Source: Candidatus Thalassarchaeaceae archaeon
GTDB taxonomy: Archaea; Thermoplasmatota; Poseidoniia; Poseidoniales; Thalassarchaeaceae
NCBI GenBank assembly: GCA_029250565.1
Contig: JAQXFA010000052.1
Coordinates: 1 to 24,809, forward strand
Direction of reading: 5' to 3'
Length of the DNA stretch: 24,809 nt
Under the pieces are notes generated by a model, which was not told the origin of the DNA, did no database searches, and saw only the letters and a program-made list of their open reading frames with translations. Made by a program: the position numbers and the translations under genes. This document shows positions 7,518 to 15,411 of this stretch, one piece after another. Position 1 is the stretch's first letter, and each line of letters opens with the position of its first letter.

Positions 7518-8614
7518 AGGTCGGCTAGAGCATCATCAATCAGCGCTTGGCCTCTATCCATGATCATTCCTCGCCATTTATCGGAATTAGGACTGAAGAT
7601 TTCCACCAAACTTAGGCGCTCCTTTGAGTGAAGTTTCTCGCGCTTCCCAATATTTGACCATTGAGTCATTCTATTCTCAGCGCGTAATGTCTTGATCACC
7701 TTGACTGGTTTGTAAGTTCCAAACTCTTGCGTAATCAATGTCCAATCAATATCAGTAAATCGTGCAGATAATCCTTCGAGCATACCACCGCGTATACGGT
7801 AAGCAACACCAGCGTCTGGGTCTAATGGTTGAATTCTTGAGCCATAACGTGCAGTAAGAGAAGTGAAAGCCTCCTCACCTAATTCATTTGAGACAAGTAA
7901 GGAATCAACACCAAATGGCCCCAATCCGGTGTGAAAATCAAGCCATACAGCCCGCTTAACACTTGGTAGCACACCTGACAAATATTCTAACCAAAGTTTT
8001 GGCCCCTCATACATTTGATGACCACCATAACTCATCGACTTTGGCCTTTCGAACTGACCTTCGGCAATAGTTTGTTTTGCAACATTGAATCCCATCTTTA
8101 GTATCACACCTGCCGCCCTCAATGTGAACATATCAAATGTTGATTTGTAGGAACGTGGATTTAGGAATTTATCCAATTCATGATATCTTTCAGGCTCACC
8201 AACGTAAGGCTCACCAGGTGGTAAAAAATTTCGATTCAAGTCAGCATTATTCTCGTTTACTCTTCTTAGCCAAGCAAACCCGTGGGGATTGATTGAATGT
8301 GCTACCACCAAACCTGTATCATCAGGAATTTGTAATTCGTCTGCTGAAAAACGCTCTAACATCCTAACCTGATTTGCACTTCCCGGAAATCCTTCAACCC
8401 CATGCACCCCACTTGTGTGGATGAGCATTCGTGAGGGTTTCTCTCCTCCAATATAGGCAATATCGATTGTAAGATTTTCATCAGAAGGGCCACGAACTGA
8501 AATCGGCAAAGATGTGATTTTTGCCCCTGCTTTCTCAGCAGCGTCAAGGAAACGCTGGCGAGCAGTCACATAATCAGGCGAAAAATAACGCCATAACTCA
8601 TCCTTTGCCACCAT
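7514..8614 (-). CDS. DUF2817 / M14-carboxypeptidase-like zinc hydrolase
   Basis: The 366-residue protein has the M14-like zinc site HxxE in GVHGVEGFPGS (H71, E74), the NADLNRNF substrate-binding segment (N127, R128), the third zinc ligand in WLDFHTGLG (H228) and a candidate catalytic Glu in TQEFGTY (E297). This is the pattern of the DUF2817 family, predicted cytosolic peptidases or deacylases with the carboxypeptidase A fold. No signal peptide is seen, so it should act on an imported or intracellular peptide, amide or acylated sugar. The ATG at 8614 follows the GH38 gene by 9 bases and the stop overlaps the GHMP kinase start. Placement between a mannosidase and a sugar kinase suggests it trims the aglycone or acyl part of a glycoconjugate (inference). 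Catalytic set looks intact. Confidence 0.8.
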   Translation of the reverse strand: MVAKDELWRYFSPDYVTARQRFLDAAEKAGAKITSLPISVRGPSDENLTIDIAYIGGEKPSRMLIHTSGVHGVEGFPGSANQVRMLERFSADELQIPDDTGLVVAHSINPHGFAWLRRVNENNADLNRNFLPPGEPYVGEPERYHELDKFLNPRSYKSTFDMFTLRAAGVILKMGFNVAKQTIAEGQFERPKSMSYGGHQMYEGPKLWLEYLSGVLPSVKRAVWLDFHTGLGPFGVDSLLVSNELGEEAFTSLTARYGSRIQPLDPDAGVAYRIRGGMLEGLSARFTDIDWTLITQEFGTYKPVKVIKTLRAENRMTQWSNIGKREKLHSKERLSLVEIFSPNSDKWRGMIMDRGQALIDDALADL

Positions 8615-8623
8615 GTTGCAACC

Positions 8624-11600
8624 TCACTTGAAGCGGAAAGTTACAATTTTCTTTGAACCAATGGTAACATCCCAGCCTTGATCTGTTATGTCTACCGCTT
8701 TACCAAGATTTTCCATCATGTCGCACTCATTGCATTCAAACAGAGGCAGGTCTGTCTCAATTCTACCTGTCCAATCATGTTTGGTTGGATTGTGAATCCT
8801 AATTACTGTACCATCACCATCTTCGGCTGGCTTACAAGCTGACAACAATGGTCGCGGTCCATCACCAACAAATCGAACCAGTGCTGCTGTTCGGCCACGG
8901 ATTCCTTTGGAAAGTGGATCATCAAAGAAACCATTGAGTTGTGGTTTCCCATGTGCTGGCAACAATGTTGCCTGAGCAGCAAATTTCTCTGCCGATTCGT
9001 GCACACCTGCTTGAGCCCACATTCCATCGTAAGGCAGAATCCCCCAGCGCATCCATGATTGTCCTTGACACTGAGCACCAGGTGCCGGATAACAGGGGCC
9101 AGCACGGTTTCGCCGACTGGCAAATCCATCTCGGCTGAGCCACCCAGTAGCACGTAGCATGGTAATTCGTAAATCAAATCCATCTTTTCCGATTGTTTTG
9201 GCAACTTCATATTCGTTGGAGCCGGGCACAATTGCTGCCAAACCACCAACTCGGTCTTGCATAGTCACGAACTGACTGAAATGCTGAGTTGGTACAGATG
9301 GTTGCTCCCAATCACTCTCATGAGGGATGTCCGTCAACCTTGATAGTACATCGTAAACCCCTCCACTCCACACCTTTTTGGGGTTCAACCCAGTTGGTAA
9401 ACAGACTCTTAATCGGTGATCCTCACAAGTATTGTTGATCATTGTTTCAATCTCAACTAATCTTGAACCTGAGCGTAAAGTAATGTAATGCTCAACTGTT
9501 ACCCAGTCCTCTTCATCAGAGCGTTTTTGAGTGGTATCATCAAACGAAGTAGGTAGTGACCAATGAACTTGCACAAGTACTGTTGTCAACCATTCATTTT
9601 CCATCATCAAGGTGACTGAAGTTGAGCGCTTGTCGGAATCATCCAAGTCACAAATTCTTGTATCAACTGCTTCCACTCTCTTTTCCATCTTTGAGCCGCG
9701 ACCTGTTCCTACTTCCACAGGATGCCCTCCTGCGGACCAATCGTAGGAATCACCTGCATCCTCTGAATTCTCCAATCGACCTAATCCTGTGTAAGTCCGC
9801 TTGGTGCCTGAATCAATTACATCAAAACGGCCATCCCTACCAAATTGAACTCGGACAAGGCCGTTTTCCATCCAATCAGTGCGCCCTTGACGGCCACCTG
9901 TCTTGACTGGTTTCCCTGGTAAGTTTTGCACACCATGGCCTGGTAAGATATGGGCAACGTGGATTCCCGGTGGAAGGTTGTGCACTAGCACTGCACCTTG
10001 TATTCGAGGTAACTCAACATTGATTGCCCTGTCTGCGTGGACATGCAATCCAAATTGTGGTTCTGTAAGAGCCGCCATTGTTTGTATGATGCAACCATCT
10101 GCTGGTTTTGATAACTCAACTTTGAGAGGTGTTCCTGCTTGCAAATAACAACGATATGCTGGCAATGCCAAATCAACAGGAAGTGTACCTGACCAAGCAA
10201 TAGGTAGTGGGTTATGCAATAAAATTGGTACCGCATCACGGTCAACATGATGCAAATTGAAAGCAGCACTCAACTCATTAGTCGCATCATCTACTAACAT
10301 CGTTGAAATCTCAGATGCGTGTTTGAACATCACTTCATTATCATCATGCACAGCGTCAACTGAACAACCACAAACGTCGTCATGTGGATGAGCCCTCAAA
10401 ACCTCTCGCCATGCTAGGTTCAGACGCTCTTGTCTATTTCTCCCACCGTACGCACGTGCGGCCGCACTAAGTGGTTCAACCCTGTCAGTTAAGGAACGCA
10501 TCGTTTGGTCATTAAGGCGCTTCAAGTAGAGCCTTGCACTAAACACACCTGATAGGATGTTACGGTCCCAACCATCGTGTAACTCACCTTGATATCGATG
10601 CATTTTCTTACGCCCAATCCATGACTTCAAGTCACTTGTAAACTGGGAAAAAGATGAATGTTTGAATTGAATCTTTTTGCCGAAATGGTCGTTAGCAGCA
10701 GTGATTAATTTCGGCAAGGTTGTTTGTGGTGCAGTATGGTCGCTACCTTGACCAAACAACATATCTTCTGGTCGCCAATTGTAGGTTTTTTTAGCCATAT
10801 CAAGCAATCTTTCCATTTTTGCCATTGCTGTATCTATGTTGATATTGGGTGAGTTTTTAGGGTCTAGTGGCCTATCTTCAAAGCCCCATGCCATTAGATT
10901 TGGATAGTCTGGAATTTGCTTGATTGCCAAGACTTCGGTTTCACCATCAGCAGCTTGCCAATAGAAGATTCCTTTGGCTTCTTCTGCTACCCAAGGTCCA
11001 GCACCGCGGGTGAATATGAAAGTGTCAAGCCCGCATCCTTGAAGGATTGCGGGTAATTGCCCAACATGTCCAAATGGATCAGGGACATATCCGACATCAG
11101 AGCATCCACCATGAGCTAATGCTACACGCTTACCAGCGATTAGATTGCGAACAAGTCCTTCGCCACCTACAATGTATTCGTCAGGTAGAACATACCAAGG
11201 GCCAATTGATAATCGACCCGATTCAACAAGTGAAATCAATCTCTCTCTATTTTCTGGACGAACCTCCAAATAATCTTCAATGACTACTGTTTGGCCATCC
11301 AACTCAAAAGTAGGGAAAGATTCTGGATTAGTCTCCATTAAATCAAGAAGGTCATCAACCATCTCAACCAATTTGTATCTAAACTGCTGGAAAGGAAGGT
11401 ACCAAGCCCTATCCCAATGAGTATGTGGCACTATATGGCCAACTAACTTTGAGTCCCCCATCTCACTTGCTGCTTCCAAAACGGGCGTTTCTAGTACTGG
11501 TTCAGCAGGAGGTGGTGCCGCGTTTCGCAGGGGCTTTCGGAGCGGAGATAATTCTCCGATTTCAACCACTTCAACCTCAACTTCGTCACGTGGATCTGCT

Positions 11601-12403
11601 TCTTTGTGTTCAACAGTAGGCCCAGATGATTCTGGTTCTTCTTCAGGTTCCGGTTCCGGTTCCGGTTCCGGTTCCAGTTCGGGTTCCGGTCCCGGTTCCG
11701 GTCCCGGTTCTTCTTCAGGAGTTTCCTCTTCTATTGTGGCGCTACCATCATCAGATGGCGTCATCCCAATAGCCCCGAACGCAGCCGCCATATCGAGGGC
11801 TTGAGGAGGAGAGTCTGAGCCTGATGGAGGCCCACTAGGAGGACCCATCGGTGGCATCGAAGGTGATTCCGATGGACTTGTTGAACTCACCATAGCTAAT
11901 GCATCATCCATTTCGATTGATTCAGCACTTTCATCCTCAATATCCTCATCATCTGAATCAATTTCTTCATCATATCCCGTTTCATCGGATTCTTCATCAT
12001 ATTGAGCAGAATCCTCATGATTTTCTTCTACGGTGTTGAAATCATCTTCTTCGGGCTCAATTGGAACTGTGCTTGTTGGAGGACCCATTGGCGGCATTGA
12101 AGGTGGACCACCACTCATTGGTGGCCCAGAACTTGGAGGGCCACTGGGTCCAGAACTTGGGGGGCCACTGGGCCCAGAACCTGGAGGGCCACGTGAAGAC
12201 CCTGGTGGGCCTCTTCTAGCAGAGCCAGGTGGGCCTCTTGATGGCGGACCAGATTTTGAACTTGGAGGGCCTGATGACGGACCACTTGGAGGGCCACTCG
12301 GAGGTCCGCTCGGCCCGCTCTTCTTCACCCGTCTCTTCCGCGCCATGTCCCTCGTTTGACCGGTCCGCCTATCAATTCTATTGAGCAAAACTGTAAAAAT
12401 CAC
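8624..12403 (-). CDS. GH38 alpha-mannosidase with long disordered N-terminal extension
   Basis: Residues about 318-1259 form a GH38 enzyme: VPHTHWDRAWY (zinc ligands H329, D331), GYVPDPFGHVGQLP (nucleophile-type D442), GQGSDH (551-556) and AHPHDDVCGCSVDAVH (zinc-type His, 671-686). The last wording is typical of the bacterial MngB / cytosolic mannosidase subgroup, which cleaves alpha-mannosides or mannosylglycerate. The first about 315 residues are unusual: a basic RKRRVKK, then Ser-Gly-Pro-Pro repeats to about residue 110, a Glu/Asp-rich block (about 115-165), a PPMGPPSG block and an (EP)n tract (about 232-258). The longest start is a GTG at 12403, sharing one base with the upstream TAG; an ATG at 12346 (MARKRR) with GAGG just upstream is at least as likely. 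No signal peptide, so probably cytosolic. It lies centrally in the five-gene operon. Confidence 0.87.
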   Translation of the reverse strand: MIFTVLLNRIDRRTGQTRDMARKRRVKKSGPSGPPSGPPSGPSSGPPSSKSGPPSRGPPGSARRGPPGSSRGPPGSGPSGPPSSGPSGPPSSGPPMSGGPPSMPPMGPPTSTVPIEPEEDDFNTVEENHEDSAQYDEESDETGYDEEIDSDDEDIEDESAESIEMDDALAMVSSTSPSESPSMPPMGPPSGPPSGSDSPPQALDMAAAFGAIGMTPSDDGSATIEEETPEEEPGPEPGPEPELEPEPEPEPEPEEEPESSGPTVEHKEADPRDEVEVEVVEIGELSPLRKPLRNAAPPPAEPVLETPVLEAASEMGDSKLVGHIVPHTHWDRAWYLPFQQFRYKLVEMVDDLLDLMETNPESFPTFELDGQTVVIEDYLEVRPENRERLISLVESGRLSIGPWYVLPDEYIVGGEGLVRNLIAGKRVALAHGGCSDVGYVPDPFGHVGQLPAILQGCGLDTFIFTRGAGPWVAEEAKGIFYWQAADGETEVLAIKQIPDYPNLMAWGFEDRPLDPKNSPNINIDTAMAKMERLLDMAKKTYNWRPEDMLFGQGSDHTAPQTTLPKLITAANDHFGKKIQFKHSSFSQFTSDLKSWIGRKKMHRYQGELHDGWDRNILSGVFSARLYLKRLNDQTMRSLTDRVEPLSAAARAYGGRNRQERLNLAWREVLRAHPHDDVCGCSVDAVHDDNEVMFKHASEISTMLVDDATNELSAAFNLHHVDRDAVPILLHNPLPIAWSGTLPVDLALPAYRCYLQAGTPLKVELSKPADGCIIQTMAALTEPQFGLHVHADRAINVELPRIQGAVLVHNLPPGIHVAHILPGHGVQNLPGKPVKTGGRQGRTDWMENGLVRVQFGRDGRFDVIDSGTKRTYTGLGRLENSEDAGDSYDWSAGGHPVEVGTGRGSKMEKRVEAVDTRICDLDDSDKRSTSVTLMMENEWLTTVLVQVHWSLPTSFDDTTQKRSDEEDWVTVEHYITLRSGSRLVEIETMINNTCEDHRLRVCLPTGLNPKKVWSGGVYDVLSRLTDIPHESDWEQPSVPTQHFSQFVTMQDRVGGLAAIVPGSNEYEVAKTIGKDGFDLRITMLRATGWLSRDGFASRRNRAGPCYPAPGAQCQGQSWMRWGILPYDGMWAQAGVHESAEKFAAQATLLPAHGKPQLNGFFDDPLSKGIRGRTAALVRFVGDGPRPLLSACKPAEDGDGTVIRIHNPTKHDWTGRIETDLPLFECNECDMMENLGKAVDITDQGWDVTIGSKKIVTFRFK
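11646..11710. repeat. GGTTCC hexamer tract coding an (EP)n linker
   Basis: Imperfect tandem GGTTCC/GGTCCC/AGTTCG hexamers encode, on the minus strand, the Glu-Pro/Gly-Pro tract of the GH38 extension. A 14-base direct repeat GGTTCTTCTTCAGG occurs at both ends (11634-11647 and 11706-11719). Such a tract is prone to length change by slippage. Confidence 0.85.
12110..12315. repeat. GC-rich degenerate repeats coding Ser-Gly-Pro-Pro
   Basis: Degenerate 9-24 base units code for the SGPP-rich start of the GH38 protein. The clearest pair is a 24-base imperfect tandem repeat at 12129-12152 and 12153-12176, differing at two positions. The block is visibly richer in G and C than its surroundings because of Gly and Pro codons. 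Confidence 0.75.
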
Positions 12404-14490
12404 TAACCAAGGTAATTAGCAAGAGATTTATCGGCCCCAAATGCGATCTTTTGTAACGCCCCCCAAGCACCAAAATCCTCAACATGCTTCACCAATTGTA
12501 TCGCTGCCGAATCTTTTGGTTCTCTGTATGTAAGAGCACTCTTCATTGTTTGAATTAAGGCATCATGAGGTAAACCGTGTTTGATACACAAATGTAGTGG
12601 CCCTAAAATGCGGTCATGTAAACCCAATTTCCTAATTGGGTCGCGAGCATTTCTTTCAATCGGGTCACGAATTGTTACATCCTGGTATTTGGATAATGCC
12701 CGGCTTGACCAATCACGCTGTTCTCCTTCATCAAAACCAAATTCTGCAATCAGAGCGGCCGATGATTCTACTCCTACTTGAGTTGCTAAATCGGCGATTT
12801 GTGAATCATTAGCAGCATCACTCAGCCAAACATATCCTCTTTCCGCCCCAAGATAACACACTGCTGCATTGATTGCATTATAGGTATACAATTTTCTTGT
12901 TAATTCTACAGAAAAATTCGGTTTGGCTTCAAATCCAGGAACACTTGAGACTAATTCGGGGTGAGTTAGTGCATCCGCATCAAGAGGCAATGTCCAATGA
13001 TCTTGCACCTGAACAGTTAGAGGACCATAATCTGCAATCTGTTCTTCTGTTGGCTCAATACAGGAACGTAATACCTGTGCTTGAGCAACTCCAACTTTTG
13101 AACTACTGATATGCTCCCTTACCAGTTTAGCAGGAGCAGGATGGTTTTCCGCTAATATAAGGTCAATATCTCTGTCTAAATCAGAAACTGATTGCGCCCA
13201 ATTTGCTAAACCATTGGCACCTAATGATGTGAGAATAAGGGAAGCTTCTTGCAACCGCCACTCATCATTAGAAACAGTATATTCTGAAATTACATCTACT
13301 TCACCAGTGGCTAAATTACTGATAGCATAGTTGCCTTCCTTAAGCGCCTTTACCAACTCTAAATTAGAGTCAACAAAGTGAATTCTCCAACCAGCTCTTA
13401 GCAGTAGTTGACCGAGGAAACCTCTCCCCACTTTTCCTGCACCAAATATCACCGCAAGCGGCCGTTGAGCTAACTTAGCCACACCCAAAACACTGACCTC
13501 TTGGCCAGCACGAAGTATTGCATCTCTTGATTCAACAATTTGTGGGATTAATGCCAAACCGCCACCTATCAACATCTCATGGTTTGGGAACATATTTCGA
13601 ACCTCATTTATTGGCTGATTTAGTTCTCTAATTGCCTCCCATGCTGAACCATTGACATCATTAATAATTCCGCTGTTTTTTTCATTTTCCAATTGGGAAA
13701 TGAAGGTTTTTACCGCTTCTGCACTCGGTTGAACATTGAATTTTTTAGCAAGTGTGCTACCACCTGTTGATGTTGACATATAGCAAAGTGCTGGCAATTT
13801 ACCTATCTGTGGTAACCAACTGAATCCTTCCATCGGCTGGCCGCCTACTAATCCAATATGTTCACTAGTATTTGCAAGATTAAACAAATCTCCTTTGTTG
13901 GAATTTAAGCCTATTACGCCAGCAGTTAAATCATCGCAACCACAAATCACCTCAGCACCCACACAGATTCCAGAAATCTTTGAGCCGGCGTTATTGACTA
14001 ATCCGATTACCTCATCAGGAAGGAAAAAATCACCTTCCCCTGAATATCCACGCATTGAGCGAGTATCACGACCAATCACCCCAGTTAATTGCCAGTTAAG
14101 CAGGTCTTTGAGTTGCACAGGAACACCATCACCTAACGGGCCATTCTCTTTTTCCCACTGGGCTAAACGGGATGGAACCCATGCTCTACTTTGTGTCAAA
14201 ATGTGATCATTTGCGACCTCACGCTCACAACCTTCTAGGAAATCATCAAACCATGAAATTTTGGAACCGATAACCTCTCCATTTCGAATTACAATAGCAG
14301 ATGGACCGTGTCCTGTAATACCAACTCTGACTATGGATTCGCCACGCCCATCAAGCCAATGCAGAAGATTATCCCAAAGACTCTCAGAAGTTGGCCAAGA
14401 ATCCATTACCCATTCACTTGAATTGTCTAGCAGTAGCACTTTTGTAGCACTAGTACCAACATCGATTCCAAGTGTGAACGGGCCTTTCAT
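12403..14490 (-). CDS. Fusion: compact FGGY carbohydrate kinase + mannitol-1-phosphate-dehydrogenase-like domain
   Basis: Residues 1 to about 340 are an FGGY kinase: GIDVGTSATK (8-17, phosphate binding), SWFDD (79-83), the catalytic-base-type Asp in GCDDLTAG (D186/D187), STGGSTL and a C-terminal GGGLALIPQ (309-317). At about 340 residues it is shorter than the usual 480-500. Residues 344-695 are a polyol-phosphate dehydrogenase: FGAGKVGRGFLG (349-360, NAD binding), RKLYTYNAINAA with K533 and N538 of the family's Kx4NxxH site, and RNARDPIRKLG...DRILGPLHL near the end. The site His is Asn here (N541). The fusion could phosphorylate a polyol or ketose and oxidise the product, or pair a DalD-like dehydrogenase with a xylulokinase-like domain. 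GGTGAG a few bases before the ATG at 14490 supports the start. It follows the SDR gene by 24 bases. Confidence 0.85.
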   Translation of the reverse strand: MKGPFTLGIDVGTSATKVLLLDNSSEWVMDSWPTSESLWDNLLHWLDGRGESIVRVGITGHGPSAIVIRNGEVIGSKISWFDDFLEGCEREVANDHILTQSRAWVPSRLAQWEKENGPLGDGVPVQLKDLLNWQLTGVIGRDTRSMRGYSGEGDFFLPDEVIGLVNNAGSKISGICVGAEVICGCDDLTAGVIGLNSNKGDLFNLANTSEHIGLVGGQPMEGFSWLPQIGKLPALCYMSTSTGGSTLAKKFNVQPSAEAVKTFISQLENEKNSGIINDVNGSAWEAIRELNQPINEVRNMFPNHEMLIGGGLALIPQIVESRDAILRAGQEVSVLGVAKLAQRPLAVIFGAGKVGRGFLGQLLLRAGWRIHFVDSNLELVKALKEGNYAISNLATGEVDVISEYTVSNDEWRLQEASLILTSLGANGLANWAQSVSDLDRDIDLILAENHPAPAKLVREHISSSKVGVAQAQVLRSCIEPTEEQIADYGPLTVQVQDHWTLPLDADALTHPELVSSVPGFEAKPNFSVELTRKLYTYNAINAAVCYLGAERGYVWLSDAANDSQIADLATQVGVESSAALIAEFGFDEGEQRDWSSRALSKYQDVTIRDPIERNARDPIRKLGLHDRILGPLHLCIKHGLPHDALIQTMKSALTYREPKDSAAIQLVKHVEDFGAWGALQKIAFGADKSLANYLG

Positions 14491-14514
14491 TGTCTCACCA
14501 AATAAGCCACGAAT

Positions 14515-15345
14515 TCATTGAAGGTTCTCCGGCCCACTTGGCCATTCTATTGGACTCCAACCAAGCGCCGAAATACCAGGTTCTAGGTCAATGAACCTAG
14601 CAGGCGAATCAGATTGAGCTGCGGTCAAAAGATATCCCGATATGTTAGGATGACCTTCGCAAGATTGTGAATTCCATGAAGAGAAATCTGCTTCCACTGC
14701 TGAGCCAAAGAAGTTAGCAACGTCTACTTGTAAAAATGCGGTTGCTTGTAGCCTGCCGCCTCTTTCCCAATGCTCAGACTCATTGGGTATTACTGTACCA
14801 ATTCTTACGACTATGCATTCCATCTCATGCCCTTGCGAGTAATACTGTCCGAGTCGTTCAACGAATACCTTGGACTCACCATATGTGCTAGTCGTAGAAG
14901 TTCCGTGACTTACACCGATAAGTTGCCCTTCAAGAGAGCCTCCGGGCAAGAGTTCAGCCTCAAGACCAACTTGAGTAAGACCAGATGAGGATAACACCAC
15001 TCTGCGCACACCACATATCTTGGCATTACGCATGAAATTAGTAGTTACCAAAATGTTGTTTCTCAACATACTCTCATCGCTATTTGAGGGGTTTGCATCT
15101 GCTGCTAAATGGACTACTACTTCGCAATCTGCAAGCATCATCTGCCATTCTGAATCAGTTGCTTCTGCTAAATCAAAGTGATGGGTTACGCGGCTTGGAG
15201 CAGTTGCATCATCGGTATTCCTACCCGCCTCCATCCAATCTTCATGTGGCCGATCAATCCCAATGACTTCGTGGCCTTCAGCAACTAGCATGTCATAGAC
15301 CACTCCGCCGATTAATCCGGCCGCTCCCGTCACTGCCACACGCAT
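14515..15345 (-). CDS. NAD-dependent epimerase/dehydratase-type SDR, uronate-dehydrogenase-like
   Basis: This 276-residue extended SDR has TGAAGLIGG (residues 6-14) for NAD(P) binding, an acidic D31 after the second strand suggesting NAD preference, VHLAAD (78-83), SSSG (119-122) and the catalytic pair Y155/K159 in TYGESK. CEVVVHLAA, FMRNAKICGVRRVVLSSS and VVRIGTVIPNE follow the order of uronate dehydrogenase (for example VRIGSCTPE), which oxidises glucuronate or galacturonate to the aldarolactone; sugar epimerases are an alternative. It is the first gene of the minus-strand operon and starts at an ATG with a weak GAAGAAAG purine stretch upstream. If it makes a lactone, the UlaG-like lactonase at the left edge would be a natural partner (inference). 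Confidence 0.72.
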   Translation of the reverse strand: MRVAVTGAAGLIGGVVYDMLVAEGHEVIGIDRPHEDWMEAGRNTDDATAPSRVTHHFDLAEATDSEWQMMLADCEVVVHLAADANPSNSDESMLRNNILVTTNFMRNAKICGVRRVVLSSSGLTQVGLEAELLPGGSLEGQLIGVSHGTSTTSTYGESKVFVERLGQYYSQGHEMECIVVRIGTVIPNESEHWERGGRLQATAFLQVDVANFFGSAVEADFSSWNSQSCEGHPNISGYLLTAAQSDSPARFIDLEPGISALGWSPIEWPSGPENLQ

Positions 15346-15404
15346 CTTTCTTCAATGTCCGATACGGCGACATCATATTGACCTAATCACTACTGCCATT
15401 TACA
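15346..15404. promoter_or_regulatory. Divergent intergenic region, SDR operon / M60 peptidase
   Basis: These 59 bases must carry promoters for both the five-gene minus-strand operon and the M60 peptidase gene. A weak A/T box (CATATT, about 15374-15379) lies about 27 bases before the peptidase ATG, a spacing compatible with a leaderless archaeal transcript. No Shine-Dalgarno is visible before that ATG. Confidence 0.4.
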
Positions 15405-15411
15405 ATGGCAG
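15393..15411. promoter_or_regulatory. Perfect 8-bp inverted repeat spanning the M60 start codon
   Basis: CTGCCATT, a three-base spacer TAC, then AATGGCAG form a perfect inverted repeat with the ATG (15405-15407) inside the right arm. It could be a protein-binding operator over the transcription and translation start of the peptidase gene, or an mRNA hairpin hiding the start codon if the transcript has a leader. Confidence 0.5.

Noticed and set aside
12110..12315. Regular GC-rich repeats that could suggest a CRISPR array
   Set aside because: Units are degenerate, directly adjacent and in frame, with no unique spacers and no cas genes; they code for a Pro-rich protein segment.
11604..12359. 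Plus-strand open frames rich in Gly-Ser and Gly-Gly-Pro over the repeat tracts
   Set aside because: They are mirror images of the low-complexity coding repeats of the GH38 gene; repeats in multiples of three keep all frames open, and no start signal or family motif supports them.
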